This document shows positions 44,958 to 53,266 of a DNA stretch of 64,000 nucleotides, in pieces. The stretch's first letter is position 1. Each line of letters opens with the position of its first letter. This DNA is from Methylotenera_A sp963701715 (GTDB lineage: Bacteria > Pseudomonadota > Gammaproteobacteria > Burkholderiales > Methylophilaceae). The position numbers were made by a program, and so were the translations under genes. The notes below the pieces were generated by a model. That model searched no databases, was not told where the DNA came from, and worked only from the letters and a program-made list of their open reading frames with translations. The DNA lies in NCBI GenBank assembly GCA_963701715.1, contig CAVPAX010000003.1, positions 68,323 to 132,322 of the forward strand, written 5' to 3'.

Positions 44958-46427
44958 ATGAACGAAGCACCAGCTGCCAAGGCAGAGGAAAAACCGGCCT
45001 CAACAAAAGATGTCGTTATTTCTCTGTACAAGGCGCAAGATAAGGTTTATCCACGTAGCGTATCCGGCTTTTTCACAAAATGGCGCTGGGTCATCATATG
45101 GTTGACCCAGCTTTTTTTCTACGGCATGCCGTGGATTCAATGGGGCCAGCGACAAGCTTTATTATTTGACCTAGAAGCAAGACGTTTCTATATCTTCAAT
45201 CTGGTCTTTTATCCGCAAGACTTGATTTACCTGACAGCTATTCTTATCATTTCTGCGCTGTCACTTTTCCTCTTTACTGCAGTCGCAGGCCGCCTATGGT
45301 GCGGCTACGCCTGTCCGCAAACTGTTTACACAGAAATTTTCCTTTGGATTGAAAGAAAAATAGAAGGGGACCGAGCTGCCCGTATGAAGTTGGATACGGC
45401 TGAGATGTCAGGTCAAAAGTTGTTTAAAAAAGCCAGTAAACAGTTCGTTTGGATTGTTTTTGCATTATGGACTGGTTTTACTTTTGTGGGGTATTTCACA
45501 CCCATACGAGAACTTAGCCAGTCAGTATTGACCCTTAGCTTGGGTCCTTGGGAAACATTCTGGATAGTTTTTTATGGGTTTGCTACCTATGGCAATGCAG
45601 GTTATATGCGCGAGCAAGTCTGCAAATACATGTGCCCGTATGCCCGCTTTCAAAGCGCGATGTTTGATGATGACACCTTAATAGTGACCTATGATGAAGC
45701 GCGTGGTGAGCCGCGAGGAGGCCGATCACGCAAGGCTGATAGCAATAGCCTAAAATTAGGTTCTTGTATCGATTGTAACCTCTGTGTACAGGTTTGTCCT
45801 ACCGGCATTGACATCCGTAAAGGCTTGCAATATGAGTGCATAGGCTGTGGTGCGTGTGCCGATGTGTGCGATAGCGTGATGGATAAGATGGGCTACCCAC
45901 GTGGCTTGGTGAAATATTCTACACAAAATGCTGTTACGAAAAACTGGACACACAGCCAAATGTTACAACGTATTATGCGGCCTCGGGTTTTGATTTATGC
46001 TGCCATTCTAGGCTTGTTGGTTGTCGGACTCTTGGTTAGTTTATGGCTTAGGACGCCTTTTAGAGTGGATGTGGTACGCGACCGTGGCGTGATGGCGCGT
46101 TTGACCGATGATGGCAAGCTGGAAAATGTTTACAGATTGCAAATCATGAATGGAACAGAAACTGCGCAACATTATCGACTTGCTGCTACTGGTCTAGATG
46201 GTCTAGAAATAGAGGCGGAGGATCGAGATCATGATGAAAATGATGAAAACATGGAGTTTGAGCATTCTGTTATGGTTAAGCCTGCGGAATCACGCTGGCT
46301 TATCGTAGACTTAAAAATTCCGGATGGCTCGGCTGAATCAGGTTCTCATAAAATTCAGTTTGAAGTTCAGTCTATTGAATCTAAAGAGACTGTGATAGAA
46401 AAATCCGTGTTTTTAGTGCCTAGATAA
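44958..46427 (+). CDS. ccoG: Cytochrome c oxidase accessory protein CcoG
   Basis: Membrane ferredoxin-like protein that reduces Cu2+ for cbb3 assembly. The 489-residue product has membrane helices at about 42-60, 87-109, 160-180, 195-212 and 337-360. It has a GRLWCGYACPQTVYTEIF motif, CKYMCPYARFQ, and two [4Fe-4S] sites (Cys270, 273, 276, 280 and Cys294, 297, 300, 304). The C-terminal periplasmic part (about 365-489) is the CcoG immunoglobulin-like domain. Confidence 0.93.
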   Translation: MNEAPAAKAEEKPASTKDVVISLYKAQDKVYPRSVSGFFTKWRWVIIWLTQLFFYGMPWIQWGQRQALLFDLEARRFYIFNLVFYPQDLIYLTAILIISALSLFLFTAVAGRLWCGYACPQTVYTEIFLWIERKIEGDRAARMKLDTAEMSGQKLFKKASKQFVWIVFALWTGFTFVGYFTPIRELSQSVLTLSLGPWETFWIVFYGFATYGNAGYMREQVCKYMCPYARFQSAMFDDDTLIVTYDEARGEPRGGRSRKADSNSLKLGSCIDCNLCVQVCPTGIDIRKGLQYECIGCGACADVCDSVMDKMGYPRGLVKYSTQNAVTKNWTHSQMLQRIMRPRVLIYAAILGLLVVGLLVSLWLRTPFRVDVVRDRGVMARLTDDGKLENVYRLQIMNGTETAQHYRLAATGLDGLEIEAEDRDHDENDENMEFEHSVMVKPAESRWLIVDLKIPDGSAESGSHKIQFEVQSIESKETVIEKSVFLVPR

Positions 46428-46465
46428 TATTTATAAGTACGGGTAGTCAATTTAAGGATCGCTTA

Positions 46466-46723
46466 ATGGATACAAAAGATACAAAAGCTTGGTGGCAATA
46501 TGGGTATGTTTGGTTTATCATCGCTGGCCCGCTATTAGTCGTCGTCGCTGGTTTTATTACTTTATACCTTGCAATAAAACTGCCAGACCCTGTAATTGAT
46601 GATAATTATTATCAAAAGGGCATCGAGATTAATAAGACCTTAAATGCAAAAGGTGATGGTATGGCGCCGGCACTTCAAGCACGAAACCACGCTGCGACCG
46701 GAATCAAACCCTCACAACCTTAG
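46466..46723 (+). CDS. ccoH: FixH/CcoH family protein, short form
   Basis: The 85-residue protein has one helix (about 13-34) then LPDPVIDDNYYQKGIEINKT, the FixH/CcoH signature. FixH proteins assist cbb3 maturation. Rhizobial FixH is about twice as long, so only the membrane anchor and the conserved first periplasmic segment are present. It follows ccoG by 38 bp and precedes ubiM by 2 bp. Confidence 0.8.
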   Translation: MDTKDTKAWWQYGYVWFIIAGPLLVVVAGFITLYLAIKLPDPVIDDNYYQKGIEINKTLNAKGDGMAPALQARNHAATGIKPSQP

Positions 46724-46725
46724 TT

Positions 46726-47904
46726 ATGCCGATAGATGCCGACATTGTAATTATAGGGGCAGGGCCAGCGGGCTTATGTTTTGCCAGGTCTCTTGCAGAT
46801 GCCGGCCTACAAATTATGGTGCTTGAGCGTCAAGCCGAAGCTGCATTAGCAACACCGGCTTTTGATGGACGAGAAATTGCACTCACACATCATTCTGCAA
46901 AATTAATGCAGCAACTCGGTTTGTGGGAGCGCATAGATCCACAGGAAATTTCCCCTCTGCAAGATGCACGCGTATTTAATGGATCATCTCTCTTTTCATT
47001 AAATATTGGTCACCATGAAACACATCAAAGCGAATTAGGTTATCTGATATCCAACCATCTTATTCGCAAAGCTGCTTACGAAGTGGTGAAAGCTTCGCCA
47101 ACAATTACTCTAAAAACAGAAGCCAAAGTTAAAAGCATTCAAACAAATGCGGATGGCGTGCAAGTAACGCTTTCTGAGGATGAGGTTATTCAGGCCAGAT
47201 TATTAATAGGTGCGGACAGTCGCTTTTCTGAAACGCGTCGTGCCATGGGCATAGCCGCAGACATGCATGATTTTGGTAAAACGATGATGGTCTGCGTAAT
47301 GGAGCACTCTGTGCCACATGAACACACTGCATGGGAATGGTTTGATTACGGCCAGACATTAGCATTATTGCCGATGAATGGAATGCATTCGTCAGTGGTT
47401 GTTACACTTCCACCAAAAGAAATCGATAACTTAATGAAAATGCATGAAGACGATTTTAATCGGGAAGTTTCAGCGCGCTTTAAGCATAGGCTTGGTACAA
47501 TGCGCCTCGTTTCAACGCGCCATGCTTATCCATTGGTCACTGCATATGCAAAACGCCTGATAGGAGAGAGGTTCGCTTTAGTGGGCGATGCTGCCGTTGG
47601 AATGCACCCCGTGACAGCGCATGGTTTTAATTTCGGTTTAAAGGGGATCGCAACCTTGTCTTCTGAAATTAAGGCAGCACTCGCCTCAGGTAAAGATTTT
47701 ACATCCAATAGCCTGCTTTTACGCTATGAAAAAGCACATCGCCGCCACACACGGCCATTATTTGTTGCTACACATGCCATTGCAAAGCTATATGCAAGCG
47801 ATAGTCCACCTGCACGATTGCTTCGTACAGGCGCATTGCGTTTGGGAAGCCGCATTACGCCATTCAAGCGTGCGGTAGCAGGATTTTTAGCTGATGCACG
47901 CTAA
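46726..47904 (+). CDS. ubiM: FAD-dependent ubiquinone hydroxylase, UbiM-like
   Basis: The 392-residue flavoprotein monooxygenase of the UbiH/UbiF/UbiM group has the FAD loop IIGAGPAGLCFARSLADAG, GREIALTHHSAKLM, the substrate-side GADSRFSETRRAMGI and the second FAD motif FALVGDAAVGMHPVTAHGFN. UbiM was described in some beta- and alphaproteobacteria, where one enzyme performs several ring hydroxylations. Assignment to UbiM rather than UbiH is from memory of HGFNFGL-type sequences and is not certain. It closes the cco gene run, only 2 bp after ccoH. Confidence 0.78.
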   Translation: MPIDADIVIIGAGPAGLCFARSLADAGLQIMVLERQAEAALATPAFDGREIALTHHSAKLMQQLGLWERIDPQEISPLQDARVFNGSSLFSLNIGHHETHQSELGYLISNHLIRKAAYEVVKASPTITLKTEAKVKSIQTNADGVQVTLSEDEVIQARLLIGADSRFSETRRAMGIAADMHDFGKTMMVCVMEHSVPHEHTAWEWFDYGQTLALLPMNGMHSSVVVTLPPKEIDNLMKMHEDDFNREVSARFKHRLGTMRLVSTRHAYPLVTAYAKRLIGERFALVGDAAVGMHPVTAHGFNFGLKGIATLSSEIKAALASGKDFTSNSLLLRYEKAHRRHTRPLFVATHAIAKLYASDSPPARLLRTGALRLGSRITPFKRAVAGFLADAR

Positions 47905-47962
47905 AGCTTTTTTTATTTCACCATTGTGTATCCTAGGTTCAACCGTGGCACATTAAATTAAT

Positions 47963-48964
47963 ATGATACTTTGGCTGGAGCTTTTGCTTTGCCTTGCTGT
48001 TATTGGCTATGCAGGCTATTTTCTTTCCCGCTACGGTGATATTATTGCCGAGAAGACTGGCATATCAGCTTCTTGGGTCGGCCTCATTCTATTAGCGACT
48101 GCAACTTCTTTACCGGAATTGGTTACTGGAATTTCCGCTGTTACAGTAGCCAACGCACCCAATATCGCTGTTGGTGATGTGCTCGGCAGCACGGTATTCA
48201 ACCTTGCTATTTTGGTCATACTGGATGCGCTATATCAGCGCGAAACCCTTTATAGTCGCGCCGCCCAGGGGCACATCTTATCAGCTGCATTAGGCGCATT
48301 ATTGATTGCTTTTGCCGGCTTTAACTTACTACTAGATCACACAGGAATTACTCCTGCACTATGGCATGTGGGGCTTTATTCTCCGTTCATCGTGCTAGTT
48401 TATGTCGCTGCCATGCGCTCTATCCACCGTTATGAACAGCGCACGCTGGACGCGTATACCGAAGCCTCTACAGAACGCTATCCGCAAGTGACACTGCGTC
48501 AAGCAATCACGGGTTACGCACTGGCGGCGGCGGCAGTGGTAGCAGCAGGTTCCTGGCTGCCTTTTGTAGCTACAGAACTTTCTGAACTCATGCGTTGGGG
48601 GCAAAGCTTTGTGGGTACTTTATTAGTGGCTGCAGTGACCTCAGCACCTGAAGTTGCAGTCACCATTTCAGCACTACGCATTGGGGCAATAGACATGGCG
48701 ATTGCTAATCTGCTGGGTAGCAACCTGTTTGATATATTTATTTTAGTGGTGGACGATCTGTTTTACACTAAAGGCCCCCTACTTGCTAATGTAGATACCA
48801 GCCATTCAATCACTGCATTCACAGCCGTCATGATGAGTTTATTAGCAATTGCTGGCTTTATCTTCCGCCCGCAGCAGCGAGCTGTGTTAAAGCTCACATG
48901 GATTAGCCTAGGCTTGCTCCTGCTTTACATCCTCAACGCATGGATTATGTTTCAGCATGGATAA
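47963..48964 (+). CDS. CaCA-family sodium/calcium exchanger
   Basis: The 333-residue membrane protein has ten helices in two alpha repeats. Repeat 1 has ATATSLPELVTGISAV and GDVLGSTVFNLAIL. Repeat 2 has AAVTSAPEVAVTISALR and ANLLGSNLFDIFIL. These hold the ion-binding Glu residues and match Ca2+/H+ or Na+/Ca2+ antiporters of the YrbG type. Its 3' end overlaps the start of the next gene (P-ATPase) by 8 bp, and both would act on Ca2+. Confidence 0.85.
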   Translation: MILWLELLLCLAVIGYAGYFLSRYGDIIAEKTGISASWVGLILLATATSLPELVTGISAVTVANAPNIAVGDVLGSTVFNLAILVILDALYQRETLYSRAAQGHILSAALGALLIAFAGFNLLLDHTGITPALWHVGLYSPFIVLVYVAAMRSIHRYEQRTLDAYTEASTERYPQVTLRQAITGYALAAAAVVAAGSWLPFVATELSELMRWGQSFVGTLLVAAVTSAPEVAVTISALRIGAIDMAIANLLGSNLFDIFILVVDDLFYTKGPLLANVDTSHSITAFTAVMMSLLAIAGFIFRPQQRAVLKLTWISLGLLLLYILNAWIMFQHG

Positions 48965-51632
48965 CAATATCGATAACAAAACTCACCTCCAATCCCATCA
49001 CTGGCATACGCTATCTGCTGACGAAGCTGCGCTGCAACTTGAAACCAGCCACCAAACCGGATTAAGCACAACACAAGCAGCAGAACGCATTGCACGCCAC
49101 GGACCGAATGCTTTGCAAGAAAAACGCAGACGTTCGCCTTGGCGCATGCTACTCGACCAATTCACGGAATTCATGATTATGGTGCTTATTGTGGCTGCTA
49201 TTATTTCTGGATTTGTAGGTGATGTTGGCGACACCATCTTTATTATCGTGATCGTGATTCTTAATGCGGTGGTTGGTTTTATACAGGAATTTCGCGCAGA
49301 ACGAGCAATGGCTGCATTAAAGCGCATGTCCGAAGTCAGTGCGCGAGTGCTCCGCGATGGAGAAATACAAACTATCAATGCTTCTGAACTTGTGCCGGGA
49401 GATATGGTACTGCTAGAGGCTGGCAATATAGTACCTGCGGATTTCAGGCTAACTGAAGCTGCACAACTGAGGATAGACGAATCAGCCTTGACTGGTGAAT
49501 CCGTTGCGGTTGAAAAACAAATACACTCCCTACCTGTCGTGGATGTACCCTTAGGCGACAAAACCTGTTTGGCTTATAAAGGCACCATAGTAACCTATGG
49601 GCGTGGGCGTGGCTTGGTCATCGCCACTGGCATGCAAAGCGAGCTGGGTAAAATCGCGTCATTACTGAGCGGGGGGATGATAACAAAACGCCGTTACAAA
49701 AGCGGCTCAAGAATTTTGGTAAGTGGATATCCGTTGCAGCACTAATCATTTGTGCGCTGGTATTTATCATTGGCATTACACGCGGCGAACCACTGCTGCT
49801 CATGTTTATGACTTCGGTGAGTTTGGCAGTGGCAGCCATTCCTTCGGCATTGCCTGCAGTAGTGACAATTTCACTCGCTCTAGGCGCGCATAAAATGGTT
49901 AAGCAGCATGCTTTGATCCAAAGCTTACCAGCTGTTGAAACGCTGGGCTCTGTGACTTTTATCTGCTCAGATAAAACTGGTACTTTGACGCAGAATAAAA
50001 TGCACGTCACAACCATCTATGCAGATAATGAATCTTGTACATCATGGCTGGACAATAAGGCGTTAATTGAAGGTAAAGGCGGCTCCTTGGCCAAGGTTGT
50101 TTCACGCGCTGGCATTAAGCAATGACGCACATCTCGATAGCCATGAAAAAATACAGGGGGAACCAACCGAGGCTGCACTTCTGCGAGCCGCACAAGAAGC
50201 GGGTTGGCACAAAGCTACACTCGAAAAAGAGGCGCCCAGACTAAAAGAACTGGCGTTTGATTCTGAGCGTAAGCGCATGACCACATTTCATTATGCGCCA
50301 GATGGCGTTATTGCCTATAGCAAAGGCTCACCGGAAGCGCTGGTATCACAATGCACTCGCATACTCACATCAAGTGGCGAACAAATCATAGATCAGACTG
50401 CATTATTGCAGCAAGCTGAAACCATGGCAATTAATGGATTACGTGTATTGGCTTTTGCCTGCCGTAGATGGGATACTTTGCCAGAGAGTGAACAGCCTGA
50501 TGATTTAGAGCGCGATCTTATTTTTCTGGGTTTTACCGGGCTCATCGATCCACCGCGCAATGAAGCGAAAGAAGCAGTTTCACTATGTAAATCTGCAGGC
50601 ATCACCCCAGTAATGATTACGGGTGATCACCCCGCAACTGCCAAAGCGATTGCATACCAAATTGGTATATTAGCTGACGAAAGCGGTAGAGTAATGACTG
50701 GCACTGAGTTGGCCAATTTAGATCAGCTTGCTTTTGAAGCAGAGGCAGTACTGGTAAGGGTTTATGCCCGTGTAGATCCAGCGCAGAAAATAAAAATTGT
50801 CCGCGCATTGCAAGATAAAGGTGAGATTGTCGCCATGACTGGTGACGGTGTTAACGATGCACCTGCGCTAAAAGCTGCCGATATTGGTATCGCTATGGGA
50901 AAAGGTGGGACGGATGTGGCAAGGGAGGCCGCCCGCATGGTATTGCTGGATGATAATTTTGCCACTATCGTTAACGCCATCCGCTATGGTCGGCGCTTAT
51001 ATGACAATATTCGCAAATTCGTTCGATACGCAGTCACTACCAACTCTGCGGAAGTGTTGACTATTTTCTTAGCTCCATTTCTAGGGCTACCAATACCATT
51101 ATTGCCCACGCACATATTATGGATTAACCTGGTCACAGACGGTTTGCCGGCATTAGCCCTCACTGCGGAGCCTGCTGAGCGTGGAGTAATGCAACGCGCG
51201 CCTCGCCCGCCACAGGAAAGCTTATTCTCTCACGGCATGTGGCAGCATGTGATCTGGGTGGGGTTGCTGATGGCTGGACTTACTCTGTTTGCACAAGCCT
51301 GGGCTTACCACACAGGATCGTCAAATTGGCAAACTATGGCGTTTACAGTGATAACACTTACACAGTTAGGACACGTCATGGCGATACGCTCTGAAAAAGA
51401 ATCACTGTTTAGCATGGGATTTTTCTCCAACAAGCCGTTGGCGATTGCGGTTGTTGTGACGTTTTTACTACAGATGGCAACAATATATGTACCCGCATTT
51501 AACCCGATTTTTAAAACCGAGCCTTTGACTATGAACGAACTTGCCATTTGCCTCGCTTTATCCAGTATTGTATTCTTTGCCGTAGAATTCGAAAAATGGC
51601 TGATACGGCATGGCTTGATTTATCAGGGCTAA
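48957..51632 (+). pseudogene. P2-type (Ca2+-type) cation ATPase, disrupted by two frameshifts
   Basis: Close paralog of the intact ATPase at 53267. The frame is lost in a run of six G near 49672-49677 (SLLSGG then nonsense, stop at 49743-49745), continues in another frame with DNKTPLQKRLK-like sequence, and is lost again near 50070-50085 before PWPRLFHALALSNDAHLD. The rest to 51632 is open. If both indels are corrected, a full protein of about 890 residues results, with DESALTGESVAVEK, SDKTGTLTQNKMHVT, GDGVNDAPAL and NLVTDGLPALALT. The TM4 motif is PSALP (Ser codon at 49844-49846) instead of PEALP. This would remove a Ca2+ ligand, so decay or altered specificity is plausible. The alternative is sequencing error in the G-run. 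Confidence 0.8.
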
Positions 51633-51769
51633 ACTCATTGGGCAGGTCAGCTTTATACGAATAGGCAGATAGCTGCAAGATTTTCACCGACATACCACAC
51701 TCAAATCAGACCTTATAACTTTTAATAATCCAAGATTACACTTCTAAATAAGTTATCGGAAAAGCAACT

Positions 51770-53143
51770 ATGTCACATCAACATCAATCCTCAGCAAATA
51801 AAGAGAACGACGTCATTTACGCTCCATGGGAACGTACGTTTAACCGCGTGCTCACGCCTTTTGAAGAGTTTATTCATCGGCAAACGACGAGTGGCCTATT
51901 ATTAATGGGTACGGCCATTGTTGCACTTGTAATGGCGAATAGTTTCCTGGCCGAGGCCTACATGCACTTCATCCACACGCCTGTGTCGTTTAATATGGGA
52001 AATTGGGCTATCAGCATGAGCCTGCATCACTGGGTAAACGATGGACTGATGGCGCTCTTTTTCTTTGTGGTAGGTCTGGAACTCAAACGCGAGATCATGG
52101 TGGGTGAACTATCGGACCTGCGTCAAGCCGCCCTGCCGATTATCGCAGCCATCGGTGGCATGGTTGCACCTGCACTCATTTATCTGGCATTCAATCAAGA
52201 AGGTGAGGCCGCACGTGGCTGGGGCATCCCGATGGCTACAGACATCGCATTTGCGGTTGGCGCATTGGTGTTGTTGGCCAGTCGTGTACCTAAAGCACTC
52301 ATTACTTTTCTTGTTGCTCTGGCCATTGCAGATGATCTTGGGGCGGTACTGGTGATTGCAGTGTTCTACACACAGGAGTTAGCACTCAATTGGCTTATCG
52401 CAGCTTCAGTGCTATTCGCTTTATTACTCACACTGAATTTTGCAGGTATTCGTAAGGTCACGCCTTATTTTGCTATCGCGATTCTGCTGTGGTATGCCCT
52501 GCTGCAATCTGGGGTACATGCCACGCTGGCTGGTGTATTAGGCGCTTTCACAGTTCCCGCCAGATCCAGATATGATCCAAACTTGTTCATTGCGCGTGTA
52601 AAAAACCAGTTTGAGAAATTTATTGCCAATCGACACCAAGATGACTCAGTTATGACAAACGAGAAATTGCATTCGGTAGTAGAAAGCCTCGAAGATAGCG
52701 TTATTGGCGTGCAAACACCGCTGCAACGTCTGGAACAATACTGGCATCTGCCCGTAGCATTCATTGTGATTCCAATTTTCGCCTTATTCAATGCTGGCAT
52801 CCCTTTGCAGTTTGCTGACATTGGTGAGACATTCTCGCATCCAGTCATGCTGGGGGTGACATTTGGACTGCTGTTTGGAAAATTTATTGGCATCACAGGT
52901 GCTAGCTGGCTCGCGATACGTCTGGGCGTAGGTCAGTTGCCTAAGGGAACGAGATTCAGTCAAATTGCTGCCGTTTCGGTATTGGGCGGAATTGGTTTTA
53001 CCATGTCGATATTTATTGCGGAACTAGGCTTTGCAAGCGAGCCAGAATACTTACTGATGGCAAAAATGGGCGTGCTTGCTGCATCAATACTTGCAGGATT
53101 GATAGGTTTTATCTGGCTATGGTGGCTAGGGCGCAAGCATTAA
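51770..53143 (+). CDS. nhaA: Na+/H+ antiporter NhaA
   Basis: Electrogenic antiporter (2 H+ in, 1 Na+ out) for sodium and pH homeostasis. The 457-residue product has about twelve helices, and the catalytic Asp pair is in ALAIADDLGAVLVIAVFY. ATDIAFAVGALVLLASRVP and VLGGIGFTMSIFIAELGF are also conserved. A longer cytoplasmic loop (about 270-320) than E. coli NhaA (388 aa) accounts for most of the extra length. It sits between two paralogous P-type ATPases. Confidence 0.94.
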   Translation: MSHQHQSSANKENDVIYAPWERTFNRVLTPFEEFIHRQTTSGLLLMGTAIVALVMANSFLAEAYMHFIHTPVSFNMGNWAISMSLHHWVNDGLMALFFFVVGLELKREIMVGELSDLRQAALPIIAAIGGMVAPALIYLAFNQEGEAARGWGIPMATDIAFAVGALVLLASRVPKALITFLVALAIADDLGAVLVIAVFYTQELALNWLIAASVLFALLLTLNFAGIRKVTPYFAIAILLWYALLQSGVHATLAGVLGAFTVPARSRYDPNLFIARVKNQFEKFIANRHQDDSVMTNEKLHSVVESLEDSVIGVQTPLQRLEQYWHLPVAFIVIPIFALFNAGIPLQFADIGETFSHPVMLGVTFGLLFGKFIGITGASWLAIRLGVGQLPKGTRFSQIAAVSVLGGIGFTMSIFIAELGFASEPEYLLMAKMGVLAASILAGLIGFIWLWWLGRKH

Positions 53144-53205
53144 CTAAGAAGAGAAACTAGCCGGTTTCATGTCTGTAAAAGTTAAAAATTTGCAAGTAAC
53201 CAAAC

Positions 53206-53224
53206 CGATTCACTGACTGAATCG
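53206..53224. repeat. Small inverted repeat between nhaA and the second P-ATPase
   Basis: CGATTCA-ctgac-TGAATCG is a 7-bp stem with a 5-nt loop. No T-run follows, so it is not a clear terminator. It could be an operator for the ATPase gene that starts 42 bp later. Confidence 0.3.
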
Positions 53225-53266
53225 TAAATTCTAAGTATCTTGGATTAATGTAGATTTATTGAACAT

